A stretch of DNA of 64,000 nt from Fusibacter bizertensis (GCF_029914245.1 NZ_JARYZI010000001.1:310001-374000); one strand, 5' to 3'. Positions 8,442 to 18,420 are shown, counted from the first letter of the stretch. A program made the numbers and translations. The notes: generated by a model not told the origin, from the letters alone.

Positions 8442-8470
8442 AATTTAACACTTTTCCTTCACTTCGTCAA
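8442..8470 (-). promoter_or_regulatory. Sigma-A promoter of the membrane protein-TetR-activator unit
   Basis: Minus strand TTGACG, 17-base spacer, TAAATT. The -35 is near consensus and the -10 is weak. Other bases of the 8354-8643 gap hold no gene. Confidence 0.6.
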
Positions 8471-8643
8471 GTATTTAATCGTTCATAAGTTGCACTTATT
8501 TTTTCTGATAGTTGCCACTTCTTCATCATATTCTCATCACATACTCAAGTTATGATAAGAACATCAAATGAAACACACATTGACAATCAATCAAATAATA
8601 TGAATAAGTAATCATGAGAGACATGATTCCAAGGAGGAAAATT

Positions 8644-9252
8644 ATGAATAACAAGAGAAATCTAAAAAACAGCTTTACAAAAACAATGGCAATGGGCTTT
8701 ATCGCATTAACACTAATCACAGGTACAGTAGCAGGAAGTACACTAACCTACGCATCCGATCTTCCTTTAACAGGATCTGCTGCAGCATTTGCTGATAAAG
8801 AATATACACTTGAAGAAATGCTTATCTATGCAATACAAGATGAATATGCAGCTCAAGCTGAATATGATGCCATCATCAAAACTTTTGATACCTCAAAACC
8901 ATATACAAATATCATCAAAGCTGAAGGTACCCATATTGATCTACTTTTACCACTCTTTGATACTTACGGATATGAAGTTCCTGCTGATACTGCTGCTAAA
9001 AACGTCGTTATACCAGCTACTTTAACTGAAACTTATCCCATCGGCGTTGAAGCTGAGATCAACAACATCGCAATGTATGAAGCGTTCCTAAAACAAGATT
9101 TACCAGCAGATGTTGCAAAAGTTTTCACTTATCTTCAAAATGCATCTGAAAATCATCTTTCCGCTTTTGAAAAACAAGTAGACCGTAACACAACAACAAA
9201 TACAAATGCAAAAACAAATACAAGAGGATTCTCTGGCAGAGGTCGCTGGTAG
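8644..9252 (+). CDS. Secreted DUF2202 ferritin-like protein
   Basis: 202 residues from ATG 8644, just after AAGGAGG; an in-frame ATG at 8614 lacks this. A basic start and hydrophobic core (MAMGFIALTLITGTVAG) form a signal peptide, probably cut near TYASD. The rest is a four-helix bundle with ferritin-like metal residues: E in LIYAIQDEYAAQAEYD, E and H in AEGTH, E in EAEINN, and E and H in SENH, the DUF2202 pattern. The tail is Asn/Thr-rich and ends in GRGRW. It likely binds a di-metal centre at the cell surface; the actual activity is unknown. It is monocistronic. A TTGACA lies at 8580-8585 without a convincing -10. Confidence 0.82.
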   Translation: MNNKRNLKNSFTKTMAMGFIALTLITGTVAGSTLTYASDLPLTGSAAAFADKEYTLEEMLIYAIQDEYAAQAEYDAIIKTFDTSKPYTNIIKAEGTHIDLLLPLFDTYGYEVPADTAAKNVVIPATLTETYPIGVEAEINNIAMYEAFLKQDLPADVAKVFTYLQNASENHLSAFEKQVDRNTTTNTNAKTNTRGFSGRGRW

Positions 9253-9263
9253 TCAAAAAACTA

Positions 9264-9310
9264 AAACCTGCTTTCAAGGACGCACATCGTTACTTGAAAG
9301 CAGGTTTTTT
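9264..9310 (+). terminator. Terminator of the DUF2202 gene
   Basis: A 15-bp perfect stem (AAACCTGCTTTCAAG and its complement) around a 14-base loop, followed by T6. The next 140 bases up to 9453 are T-rich and hold no recognisable gene. Confidence 0.9.
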
Positions 9311-9452
9311 ATTTCTATTTTTTTTTATATTTATTTATATTTTTTTTTGGATTATTCAATGGTAATCATGAGAAAACCAGTGCTATTTGCTTATTCATAG
9401 CATATCAATAGCTTAAGCCTATTTTAACATGGGCATACTGAAAAGTTAAACG

Positions 9453-11681
9453 TTAAGAAACTTTTTTGATGATCCAAATCCTCGATTGATAATCACCCAT
9501 CGCATCTCCTGAGGTTTCAATACCGTTAAACGATGGTTTTAATAACAATCCGAAATTCATCAAAACACAACCTTGATAAGGCATATCGAATCCGCTGATT
9601 TCATAGAAAGCATCTTTATTAAGTCCCTTGAGTTTAAGGGTAAATGCACCTTGATTTGGCACTGCTAAACTTTGATACCACGCAACTATCGCTGTAGCTT
9701 GATCTTTTGCCACCACTTGCCATGCAGTTGTATTTTGATCCCCATCAAATGGGCTTACTAACCTATAAAAATCACCACTATGAATGAGCGTGCGATGTTC
9801 CTTGTAGAATTTAATTTGGTCAATCATTTGATTTTTTTCAAAGTCACTCATCTCAGACACATTGAGTTCATAGCCAAATGCACCGAAATAAGCGACATCA
9901 CCACGCATCTTAAGTGACGTTTCTCTTTTGAGTTGATGGTTTGGGATGGCAGAAACATGCGCTCCCATAGTCTGCAGAGGATACAACATCGATGTCCCAT
10001 ACTGTATTTTAAGTCGCTCTACTGCATCAGAATTATCACTGGTCCACGCCAGAGGTGCATAATATAAAAGCCCAAGGTCAAAGCGGCCTCCCCCAGCGGC
10101 ACAAGATTCAATGAGTATTTCAGGGTATCTATCTGTCAAGCGCTCATAGAGCTGATACACACCCAATATATAGCGATGCATTAGTTCACCTTGTTGGTGT
10201 TGTGATAAATAGCTTGAATAAGCCTCTGTAATATTTCGGTTCATATCCCATTTGATATAGTCAATCTTGGCATCGTCAATCACTGCGATTAACTGCTCAA
10301 ATATATGCTCGACAACTAAAGGGTTAGCATAATCAAGTACATACTGATTTCTACCATGCGATCTATTTCGTCTGGGATCTCCTAATACCCACTGAGGATG
10401 ATTACTAAAAATGGGGACATCTCCATTGATCATCTCTGGTTCTATCCACAGTCCAAATTTTAGTCCCAACTCGTGGATTTTATGAGAGAGTCCTTTGATG
10501 CCATTTGGAAGTTTGTCCATGTTCACACGCCAATCGCCTAAACCTTTTCGATCGCTATCTCGTGTGCTAAACCAACCATCGTCAAGGACAAACATCTCGA
10601 TACCAATTTCTTTTGATTTCGATGCAATATCAAGCAGTTTTTCTTCGTCAAAATCAAAATAAGTGGCTTCCCAATTGTTGATGAGCACTGGTTTTTCAAT
10701 TTCCCTAAAGCGTTCTGGAATAATGTGATTTAGTACTAGATCATGAAAACTTTGACTCATGCCATTTAACCCTTGGTCGCTATAAGTTAAAATTGCTTCC
10801 GGTGTGTGGAATGTTTCTTGGCTTTGTAGTATCCACTCAAATCGGTGCGGATTAATCCCACAAGTGAGTCTTAATTTACGGTCTGAGTCCACTTCGCACT
10901 GAATTTTAAAATTGCCACTGTAAACAAGTGCACACCCATAAACTTCTCCTTTAAACTCATCAGTGCCGGGTCTTGGTAGTGCCACAAAGGGATTGTGCGT
11001 GGCACTTGAAGCACCCTTTTTACTCTCAATTGATTGAATGCCCCGATGTAGTGGAAAACGTTCAATATGCCTCTCTCTTATCCAATCACCATGTAAGTGA
11101 AGGAAGTCAAACTCTCCATCCATTAAATCCAAACTCAAGCTCTGCATATTGTTGATTTTAATAGACTGATCACCTAAGTTTGTAAGCGCAGCATGTCTGG
11201 CTATAACTGAGAGATTTCTAAAAATAGTATAGTAAAGAGTCAGTCTTGCGCCAAGTACCTCATCTTCTAAGTTAATTTCAAGTGTTAACGACTCATCGTC
11301 TTTAGCCCTAGTCGTTGGTAGTCCTGGTATCACAGGCTTATCCTTTTGAATTTTATGAGATACATATTTAAAATCATTCACATTTGAGCCTGTAGGGTCG
11401 GTTAATTCTATCGCAGGTACGCGATAATCTGTTGTACCATAAACAGGATATTCAAGACGCTCATGTGAAAGTGAAAAATTAAAATCACCTTCATAGACAT
11501 AATTTGTTAAACCTCGGTTTTGATCTATTCTAAAATGAGACTGTTTTAGATCATCAGCTAATGACTTTCCAAAATAAAAATGACCTAAATGTCCATTTCG
11601 CAAAATACCCATTACATAGCTGATCTTCTCATTTTTAATGTGAATTATTTTTTCTGAAGCGATAAAATTTATTGCAAACAT
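9453..11681 (-). CDS. Alpha-galactosidase, GH36
   Basis: 742 residues, the usual size of tetrameric bacterial GH36 enzymes. It has an N-terminal beta-supersandwich, a TIM barrel (about 330-640) and a C-terminal beta domain. The nucleophile is D479 in DYIKWDMNR and the acid/base is D549 in WTSDNSD; LDDGWFSTRDSDRKGLGDW is also family typical. There is no signal peptide, so it works on imported alpha-galactosides such as melibiose or raffinose, releasing galactose. It is the last gene of the ABC importer operon, three bases after the permease stop, with ribosome binding site AAAGGATAA. The assignment is very firm. Confidence 0.95.
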   Translation of the reverse strand: MFAINFIASEKIIHIKNEKISYVMGILRNGHLGHFYFGKSLADDLKQSHFRIDQNRGLTNYVYEGDFNFSLSHERLEYPVYGTTDYRVPAIELTDPTGSNVNDFKYVSHKIQKDKPVIPGLPTTRAKDDESLTLEINLEDEVLGARLTLYYTIFRNLSVIARHAALTNLGDQSIKINNMQSLSLDLMDGEFDFLHLHGDWIRERHIERFPLHRGIQSIESKKGASSATHNPFVALPRPGTDEFKGEVYGCALVYSGNFKIQCEVDSDRKLRLTCGINPHRFEWILQSQETFHTPEAILTYSDQGLNGMSQSFHDLVLNHIIPERFREIEKPVLINNWEATYFDFDEEKLLDIASKSKEIGIEMFVLDDGWFSTRDSDRKGLGDWRVNMDKLPNGIKGLSHKIHELGLKFGLWIEPEMINGDVPIFSNHPQWVLGDPRRNRSHGRNQYVLDYANPLVVEHIFEQLIAVIDDAKIDYIKWDMNRNITEAYSSYLSQHQQGELMHRYILGVYQLYERLTDRYPEILIESCAAGGGRFDLGLLYYAPLAWTSDNSDAVERLKIQYGTSMLYPLQTMGAHVSAIPNHQLKRETSLKMRGDVAYFGAFGYELNVSEMSDFEKNQMIDQIKFYKEHRTLIHSGDFYRLVSPFDGDQNTTAWQVVAKDQATAIVAWYQSLAVPNQGAFTLKLKGLNKDAFYEISGFDMPYQGCVLMNFGLLLKPSFNGIETSGDAMGDYQSRIWIIKKVS

Positions 11682-11684
11682 ACT

Positions 11685-12530
11685 TTATCCTTTCACCGCT
11701 CCACCAACAGTAATGGCTTTTTCTACTTGATTGCTAAAGAGCGTGTATACAAAAACAGTTGGTATACTTGCGATGACCATGGTTGCTCCCATTGCTCCCC
11801 AGTCAGTAGTGAATTGACCTTGGAAGAACAAGATACCCAGAGGTAGCGTTTTTAAATTCTGATCTAGTACCAAAACATTGGCAAGAATAAACTCGTTCCA
11901 TGCATTTAAAAATGTGAAAATTGATAAAGTCGCAATAGCAGGCGTTACAGTTGGCACTATTACTTTGAAAAATGTTTGAAAAATATTTGCGCCATCTATA
12001 CAAGCCGCTTCTTCAAGTTCTATAGGAAGACCTACAAAGAAACCGTAAAATACCAGTGTTGAAAAAGATAGATTAAAAGCAGTATAGGGTATAATCAGTG
12101 CCCAGTGGCTACCTGATAAACCTAAGGTTTGAACCATTCTCGTCACTGGTATCAATACCGCTTGTACTGGTATAAACATACCTAATGCAACATAAGTTCT
12201 CACGAAGTTTCTACCTTTCCATCTCATGCGACTGGTTGCATAGGAAAACATCATCGCAAGTGTGATGGTGATAACCACTGTTGCAGTTGCTACAATCAAA
12301 CTATTCATAAAATATTTTGGTACATTATATTGTGACCATGCATTGATATAATTTTCAAACCTAAATACTTTAGGTAACCCATATGGATTACTCACAAAGA
12401 TCTCGTCATTGTTCTTAAATGAGTAAAGCACCATCCATACAAGTGGATATAGTGAGATAAATGCATAAAACCATAAGAATCCTTTGAAAAACCACGAGGA
12501 TAATTTAATTTTTTTTAATTTAGGTCTCAT
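11685..12530 (-). CDS. Sugar ABC transporter permease, MalG type
   Basis: 281 residues from ATG 12530 behind AGGAGGTGA; an in-frame GTG at 12539 lies inside that site. It has six membrane segments and the EAA loop EEAACIDGANIFQTFFKVIVP that contacts the ATPase. It is the second permease of an importer whose binding protein is at 13541-14878. It probably imports alpha-galactosides, given the alpha-galactosidase gene directly after it. No ATPase gene is in this operon; the MsmK-like protein at 34807-35907 may serve. Confidence 0.93.
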   Translation of the reverse strand: MRPKLKKIKLSSWFFKGFLWFYAFISLYPLVWMVLYSFKNNDEIFVSNPYGLPKVFRFENYINAWSQYNVPKYFMNSLIVATATVVITITLAMMFSYATSRMRWKGRNFVRTYVALGMFIPVQAVLIPVTRMVQTLGLSGSHWALIIPYTAFNLSFSTLVFYGFFVGLPIELEEAACIDGANIFQTFFKVIVPTVTPAIATLSIFTFLNAWNEFILANVLVLDQNLKTLPLGILFFQGQFTTDWGAMGATMVIASIPTVFVYTLFSNQVEKAITVGGAVKG

Positions 12531-12531
12531 A

Positions 12532-13419
12532 CTATTCACCTCCTACAGTGGGTTCAGATTTAAAGACAAAGTTAATTACCAAAATTGCCATCAAACATTC
12601 AAGTACAAGTATAGCCGCTGCAGCAAGTCCATAACCAAACTCGTTACTTCTAAATGCTGAAGAATACATCATATATGTCAAAGTATATGATGACGTTCCC
12701 GGACCTCCACTTGTCATTATAAACATTTCAGTGAATGCCTTGATACCACCTGTTACAGAGATCAACAAGCAAAATTTATACGTTTCTTTCAAAAGTGGCA
12801 TAGTGATTTTCATATGCGCCTGAACGGGTGTCGCACCATCTATTTGAGCAGCTTCATAAAAAGATGTCGGGATGGATTTAATTCCAGCTAAAATCAATGC
12901 GAATTGATAGCCCATCCACTGCCAAGCATTTACAATAGCAATAGCATAGATGGCATGCTTGCGATCCGCCAACCAATTTTGTCGATAATCTAAGCCTATC
13001 GTTTCAAAAAAACGATTTAACAAACCATAATCAGAGTTGTAGATTGATAACCACAATTGACAGACTACAGTAACTGATAGAACAACAGGTATAAAATAAG
13101 CAATTCTAAAAAAATTGCGGCCTTTCATCTTTAGTGTTGACACAGCGATTGCTAAAACAGTTGCCATTAATAATTGAAAAACAGTAATAATTGCAGCAAA
13201 AATAAAACCATTCTTGTTACTTAAGAAAAATAATTTATCATCAAAAAGACGTAAAAAGTTATCGAAAGCGATAAAAGACCCCGAGCCAAGACCATTCCAT
13301 TTAAAAAGGCTCTTATAAAAAACTTGCGTTATTGGATAAAAAACCATTAAGCTAAAAATAATCAAAGTAGGCAACGTAAAAACGAGAATTGCCAATTTGT
13401 TGCCAAAAAATTTTTTCAA
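12532..13419 (-). CDS. Sugar ABC transporter permease, MalF type
   Basis: 295 residues starting with TTG at 13419 (AAGGAATGATAC upstream). It has six membrane segments and the EAA loop FYEAAQIDGATPVQAHMKIT. It forms the heterodimer channel with the next gene, whose start is one base beyond its stop. A terminator-like hairpin separates it from the binding protein gene, so its expression should be lower than that of the binding protein. Confidence 0.93.
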   Translation of the reverse strand: MKKFFGNKLAILVFTLPTLIIFSLMVFYPITQVFYKSLFKWNGLGSGSFIAFDNFLRLFDDKLFFLSNKNGFIFAAIITVFQLLMATVLAIAVSTLKMKGRNFFRIAYFIPVVLSVTVVCQLWLSIYNSDYGLLNRFFETIGLDYRQNWLADRKHAIYAIAIVNAWQWMGYQFALILAGIKSIPTSFYEAAQIDGATPVQAHMKITMPLLKETYKFCLLISVTGGIKAFTEMFIMTSGGPGTSSYTLTYMMYSSAFRSNEFGYGLAAAAILVLECLMAILVINFVFKSEPTVGGE

Positions 13420-13496
13420 AGTATCATTCCTTTCTCGCCATAGTGAAAATCCTCATGTGTTCATCTTGAAGATTTTGCTTCATAGAATCGTTTCTT

Positions 13497-13529
13497 AAAA
13501 AAGAGGCTGTCTCCTCATAAGACAACCTC
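13497..13529 (-). terminator. Intercistronic terminator-like hairpin between binding protein and permeases
   Basis: On the minus strand GAGGTTGTCT pairs with AGACAGCCTC (one G-U pair) around a seven-base loop, followed by T6. It starts 12 bases after the binding-protein stop. There is no clear promoter between it and the permease genes, so partial readthrough is expected. Confidence 0.8.
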
Positions 13530-13540
13530 ATAGTGACGTT

Positions 13541-14878
13541 TTATTGATTCATTCTCTCAATTACTTTGTCTAGTTCTTCGATAAATTCTGCTGGCGTATA
13601 ATCTTCTGTCATTAAAAATTGAGATTGATCTTCAATCGCTACTTTGAAAAGTGGATTGCCTAATCCCCATGCAAATTTAGTTGTTGAAGTGATATTGCTA
13701 AGCTCATTATCAAGTTTTTCCATCATAGCAGGAAACGGTGTTTCTGGTTTGATACTTTCATTAACTTTTACAGCTAATATCGGATTGCCTCTATACATAT
13801 ATTTTGCTTCACAGTATTTTTCTGAGATATAAGCAGCAACTTCTGCAGCTAACTCTTTATGCTCAGATTTAGGATTGACTGCATAACCACCTGGTGCACC
13901 ACCTCCGCTTAAAGCGAATTTGTTGTTTTCATATCCAGGCATTACTGGATACCACATCCAGTCCGCATTTTCACCAAGTTTATCTGTTGCAGCTTGGATT
14001 TCCCACTGTCCATTTAAGAACATAGCTGCTTTACCTTCATAGAAAAGAGAAGCGGCTTGGTCATAATTTGTATTGGTTGCGCCATCAGCAAACATTCCAG
14101 CTTTAACAAGTTCATTTAAAGTCTCAGCTGCTTTAGCATATGCTTCATCTGATGCTTTTCCTTTTCCAGCATCAAGTTTTGCGATTCCATCTGAATCAAA
14201 TCTTGTTGCCAACACATCATACATAGCTGTTGTAATCCATTTTTCTTTTGCAAAGATTGACATTGGTATAATATCATTCTCATTAAAAGTATTGATTGCA
14301 GTTAATAATTCTTCATATGTTTCAGGCACTTTTACATTATATTGCTCAAAAAGTGCTTTATTGTAGTACCAAAGTACAAGCTCATTGCCTGCATATGGAA
14401 AAGCGTAGATATGTCCATCTTCATTGTAGATGATATTGCTTGCACTTGGCACAGCTCTATCTAAGAATCCTGTAGATTTAGCAGCGTCATCAAGAATCAT
14501 AATATTACCAGATTCTTTAAACGTTTCAATTTGTGATAATCCAACTTGGAAAATATCAGGTAAATTTCCAGTTGCTGCGTATGTTTGTAATTTCACACCA
14601 TCATCTTGTGCTTGAATATCAAGTTCTAATTTTACATTTGGGTAATCTTTAGCGAGTTCTACTACTGCATAGTCGTAAGGAATTTTTGTGTCATCATCTG
14701 AGTACTGTGCATAGATTTTAAGTGTCACCATTTCTGCCTCAGTTGACTCTGGTTGCGTTTCAGCAGTTGTTACTGCTGCTGCAGTTGTCTCCTCTGTTTT
14801 ACTATTATCTGATGAACACCCAACAACAGAAAAAAGTAATAACGTAAAAATAAGCAATAAAGCTGTTAATTTTTTCAT
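13541..14878 (-). CDS. Sugar-binding lipoprotein of the alpha-galactoside ABC importer
   Basis: 445 residues. A signal peptide ends in the lipobox SVVGC (Cys21) and is followed by a Thr/Glu-rich linker. The body is a family 1 extracellular solute-binding protein of MalE/MsmE type (TYAATGNLPDIFQV, AMFLNGQWEIQ). It captures sugar at the outer face of the membrane. The ribosome binding site is GGGAGAGG. Upstream, a TATAAT -10 at 14935-14940 (minus strand) has no good -35, as expected for an activator-dependent promoter under the YesN-like regulator next door. The exact sugar is inferred from the alpha-galactosidase in the same operon. Confidence 0.92.
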   Translation of the reverse strand: MKKLTALLLIFTLLLFSVVGCSSDNSKTEETTAAAVTTAETQPESTEAEMVTLKIYAQYSDDDTKIPYDYAVVELAKDYPNVKLELDIQAQDDGVKLQTYAATGNLPDIFQVGLSQIETFKESGNIMILDDAAKSTGFLDRAVPSASNIIYNEDGHIYAFPYAGNELVLWYYNKALFEQYNVKVPETYEELLTAINTFNENDIIPMSIFAKEKWITTAMYDVLATRFDSDGIAKLDAGKGKASDEAYAKAAETLNELVKAGMFADGATNTNYDQAASLFYEGKAAMFLNGQWEIQAATDKLGENADWMWYPVMPGYENNKFALSGGGAPGGYAVNPKSEHKELAAEVAAYISEKYCEAKYMYRGNPILAVKVNESIKPETPFPAMMEKLDNELSNITSTTKFAWGLGNPLFKVAIEDQSQFLMTEDYTPAEFIEELDKVIERMNQ

Positions 14879-14993
14879 GAAAATCCTCTCCCTTTCTTAT
14901 TTTGCGCTTTTTATTACCTGCGCTTTACACATTCATTATAGATTTAACGCAACATTAAAAGAATGTAATATTCAAAATAGATTTGTACTTTTC

Positions 14994-15032
14994 AAAAAAA
15001 AAGAGCATCATGTATGATTACTGATACTCTCT
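14994..15032 (-). terminator. Terminator overlapping the end of the response regulator gene
   Basis: On the minus strand AAGAG-AG-TATCA pairs with TGATG-CTCTT (two-base bulge), followed by a T run at 14994-15000. It overlaps the stop codon at 15018. Confidence 0.6.
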
Positions 15033-16586
15033 TGGAGATACGCCATAATAATTTTTAAAACATTTACTAAAATAACCTGGGTCATTGTAGCCCACCATCT
15101 CAGAGATTGCAGATAGTTTATATTGACCCTCGGTAATCAACTGCTTTGCAGATTCCATTCTAACTTTTGTAAGGTACTCTGAAATCGTAGTGCCCATCTC
15201 TTCTTTAAACATTTTCCTAAGATAAGTTTGGTTAACCAGTAGATGTTTTGAGACATCGTTGATATTAAAGTGAGGGTTGTTATAGTAAAGTTCAATATAT
15301 TTTTGCGCTTCTCTTGCAACTTGGCACGTTCTTGACTCACTATGTGCATCTAAATAGGCAAAAGCCTTCGCATAAACAACTTTTATAAACCGCCTTTGTT
15401 CTTCATCGTTTTGCGAATTGATCACATGATAAGGATCAAACTCCTCTGGATAAACATCTTCAATATTCCGACCAGCTTTTACGAGGTAAGATAAAAGCAA
15501 ACTAACGATACTCATGTTGATCATCCGTTTATAGGTATCCGAAAAGCGTTTTAAATCAGCTTCCATAAAGACGCTTTCTATAATCTCCAGTGTATGCGTT
15601 GCATTTCTCTGGTGAAGATGATTGAGTATAATTTCGTTAATTTCAGCTGAATAGAAGCCATAAGTTTTTTCTTCTGTCGTGATAGATTCATATGAAAAGA
15701 TAGAATTAGCACCATCTTGATATCGATGACTTAAAGCATTGACTGATTCCAAATACGATTTTCGTATCCCTGCTAAACCATTGTGGATACCACCTATTCC
15801 AACAGTGATATCAAGATGGATTCTTTCTTGCACAAATCTCATAAAGTACTTGATTTCATCTTCGTCTATTGATTGTGGCTTATCCTGCTGAACGGGAATA
15901 ATGAAGACGATTCTACCTTCATAATCCGTAAAATAATACCGAGTTAACTCCTTTCCCATATAGTCGTTATATAAAGGCGCTAACATACTTTTCCAGTTCA
16001 TCGCCATCTCAGAGTCAGAGTGAACTCTTCTTTCAGCTTCAACTTCTACAGTCATAGCATAATAATAATTTTCTTGATTGATATCTAAACTTGCTAAGTA
16101 TAAGTTCCCTTCTAAATTCGAACTAAGTTCTTTTGAATAAATCAGTTCCCTGAGTAAGCTTTCACGTTTCAAGTAAAGTTCATCCTTTTTCTCTTGCTTA
16201 AGTTCAATAGCCTGGTTGATATTATCTTGTAAACTGAGAAGTGTTAAAATCAACTCTTCTTTTTCAAAAGGCTTAACAATATAATCTACAACGCCAAGTT
16301 TAATCGCACGCCTTGCATACTCAAACTCACTATTTCCTGTGATTAGAACGACAGATATCTCTGGATGAAGTTCGCTTAGTTTTTCAGTAAGCAACAGCCC
16401 ATCCATATAAGGCATCTTAATATCTGACAGGACGATGTCTGGTTGACAATTTTCTGCTTTAAGCAATGCTTCTTCACCATTGGTGGCTTCACATACGAGT
16501 TCAAAACCATAGGTTTCCCAATCAATTGTCGTTCTCAGATATTCTAAAAAAATGGGCATATCATCTACAATCATAACTTTAATCAT
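15018..16586 (-). CDS. YesN-type response regulator (receiver plus AraC helix-turn-helix)
   Basis: 522 residues from ATG 16586, with GAGGTGG upstream; longer frames run into the kinase gene. The N-terminal receiver has the acidic pair in MIVDDMP and the phosphoacceptor Asp in DIVLSDIKMPYMDG. A long middle region follows. The C-terminal 100 residues are a double helix-turn-helix AraC domain (INDVSKHLLVNQTYLRKMFK ... YNDPGYFSKCFKNYYGVSP). It overlaps the kinase gene by eight bases and lies directly upstream of the sugar-binding gene it probably activates. Confidence 0.93.
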   Translation of the reverse strand: MIKVMIVDDMPIFLEYLRTTIDWETYGFELVCEATNGEEALLKAENCQPDIVLSDIKMPYMDGLLLTEKLSELHPEISVVLITGNSEFEYARRAIKLGVVDYIVKPFEKEELILTLLSLQDNINQAIELKQEKKDELYLKRESLLRELIYSKELSSNLEGNLYLASLDINQENYYYAMTVEVEAERRVHSDSEMAMNWKSMLAPLYNDYMGKELTRYYFTDYEGRIVFIIPVQQDKPQSIDEDEIKYFMRFVQERIHLDITVGIGGIHNGLAGIRKSYLESVNALSHRYQDGANSIFSYESITTEEKTYGFYSAEINEIILNHLHQRNATHTLEIIESVFMEADLKRFSDTYKRMINMSIVSLLLSYLVKAGRNIEDVYPEEFDPYHVINSQNDEEQRRFIKVVYAKAFAYLDAHSESRTCQVAREAQKYIELYYNNPHFNINDVSKHLLVNQTYLRKMFKEEMGTTISEYLTKVRMESAKQLITEGQYKLSAISEMVGYNDPGYFSKCFKNYYGVSPREYQ

Positions 16587-18354
16587 TTGTATCCACCTCA
16601 ACTTCTTGGCATAGTCTAATAATAATTCTTGTATACACACCATTTTTAGTTTCTATTTTAATTCCCGAATCTTCTCCAAAGAACAATTTAAGTCTATGAT
16701 TGACATTTCTCAGTCCAAAACTTTTAACTTCTATGATTTCACTTGAGGGCTTTGTGTTATCCATCAGTTGATTTAGTCCCAATAGTTTTTCTTGATCAAT
16801 CCCTGCGCCATTATCTTCAACAATAATCTCGATTTTTCCTTCAACTTCAGAAATGCGATCATAAATTTTGATACTCCCTTTAACCTGTTTATCAACAAAA
16901 CCGTGTTCTATAGCATTTTCAACAATAGGTTGAAGGGATAGTTTAGGAATCGCAACTTTACATATTTTTTCAGAAATCATAATATCATAATCAAATACAT
17001 CAGAGTAACGTAATTTTTGCAGTTCAAGATAATCCTCTGTCATCTTAATTTCGTTCTTTATAGAGACGATATCAGCGCCGCCAGACAAAGAATTTCTATA
17101 ATACTCAGCCAATTTTCTAGTCACCATTTGCGCTTTACGTGCTTGCCCCATCTGAGAAAGCTTTAGGATAATATCTAGTGTATTATACAAAAAATGTGGT
17201 TTAATCTGTTGCTGGATCAAAGCTAGTTCATATTCACGTTTCTTATGTTCTTCCCGCTCTACATCGTTTAAAAGTTGATTTACTTGATCACTCATATCGT
17301 TAAAACTTTGAGCAAGTAGACCAATCTCATCATTGGTCTTCATGTTAAACTTGAATTTGAAATTCCCCTTTGATATCTCTTCTGCACCTTTTTTCAACTT
17401 CAAAATGGGACTTGTGATTAATCTATTTAAAGTCAAAGTCATTGTGATTTCTAGTGAAATAATCGTTATTAGCAAGATGATTACCAATAAGATGATATTA
17501 CTAAGATCTTGCGTAAACAAATCTAGATCCGCCTCGCTTAATAAACGCCATTTCAACTTATCAATCTGAGTTTTTGATACTAAGATTCTATTGGTTTCCG
17601 TTTTGATTATCTTTGAACTATGATCAACTTCTAATAAAAATTGATTAATATTGCTCACTTCACTTTTGTTTAAACTACTGGTAAGAAGCATCTGATTCTC
17701 TGAATCGTATATCGAATAACTGGCAACTTGTTCTTCAAACAAGCTAGTGAAAACTGACTCACTGACATTTACAAATAAATACCCAATCGTTTCACCAGAG
17801 TTAATATTCCATATTTTCTTACCCACTGTTAACATTTTACGATCAGGATCTGTTGTAATGTAATCCCTAGCTTTTAATTCAAACCAGACACTATTTCCTG
17901 TCGTTTTTTTTAGTTTTGTCAGCATGGGTGATACAAGTATTCCCATCTTACCTTTTTGCAGCGAATAATCTGAGTAGTAAAGTCGATTGTCCTTATCGAT
18001 AAATGCAATTGAATCAATCTGTTTATAAATCAGTTTTGCATATGTGAGCTCATTTGAAATAAGATTGTAAAGTTTAATGTCATTTCTAAGAACACCTGCA
18101 AACTCATTGCTATTTAATATTCTATTGATACTCAGCGTTAGATAAGTAGCACTTCCCTCTGCATCAGATAGAATGCTATCTATACGGTTGCTTATGAGTA
18201 CATTGTTGTCTTCCATACTCTCTAAACTGCGATTAATAAAAGCACTTTCATAGATTTTCATGGAGACGACTGCAAAGAATAACATAGGTACAATCGCAAT
18301 TGGAAGATATAAATATACAATTTTCCGTTTAATTGAAAGATCTCTGAGCTTCAT
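16579..18354 (-). CDS. YesM-type sensor histidine kinase
   Basis: 591 residues from ATG 18354, just after GGGGGAAT. A first membrane segment (about 15-35), an extracellular Cache-like sensor (about 36-285) and a second membrane segment precede a HAMP domain (ITSPILKLKKGAEEISKGNF). The His_kinase box is QQIKPHFLYNTLDIIL, with the phosphorylated His followed by F; the ATPase domain has PIVENAIEHG and VEDNGAGI. It probably senses an extracellular sugar or binding-protein complex and phosphorylates the overlapping response regulator. Confidence 0.93.
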   Translation of the reverse strand: MKLRDLSIKRKIVYLYLPIAIVPMLFFAVVSMKIYESAFINRSLESMEDNNVLISNRIDSILSDAEGSATYLTLSINRILNSNEFAGVLRNDIKLYNLISNELTYAKLIYKQIDSIAFIDKDNRLYYSDYSLQKGKMGILVSPMLTKLKKTTGNSVWFELKARDYITTDPDRKMLTVGKKIWNINSGETIGYLFVNVSESVFTSLFEEQVASYSIYDSENQMLLTSSLNKSEVSNINQFLLEVDHSSKIIKTETNRILVSKTQIDKLKWRLLSEADLDLFTQDLSNIILLVIILLITIISLEITMTLTLNRLITSPILKLKKGAEEISKGNFKFKFNMKTNDEIGLLAQSFNDMSDQVNQLLNDVEREEHKKREYELALIQQQIKPHFLYNTLDIILKLSQMGQARKAQMVTRKLAEYYRNSLSGGADIVSIKNEIKMTEDYLELQKLRYSDVFDYDIMISEKICKVAIPKLSLQPIVENAIEHGFVDKQVKGSIKIYDRISEVEGKIEIIVEDNGAGIDQEKLLGLNQLMDNTKPSSEIIEVKSFGLRNVNHRLKLFFGEDSGIKIETKNGVYTRIIIRLCQEVEVDTND

Positions 18355-18391
18355 TGATTCCCCCATTATAGTAACGTTTCTATCTTCATAC

Positions 18392-18420
18392 ATGATAGCC
18401 TATTTTTTTTTATAGGTCAA
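18392..18420 (-). promoter_or_regulatory. Promoter of the kinase-regulator pair
   Basis: Minus strand TTGACC, 17-base spacer, TATCAT, 37 bases upstream of the kinase start codon. Confidence 0.65.
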
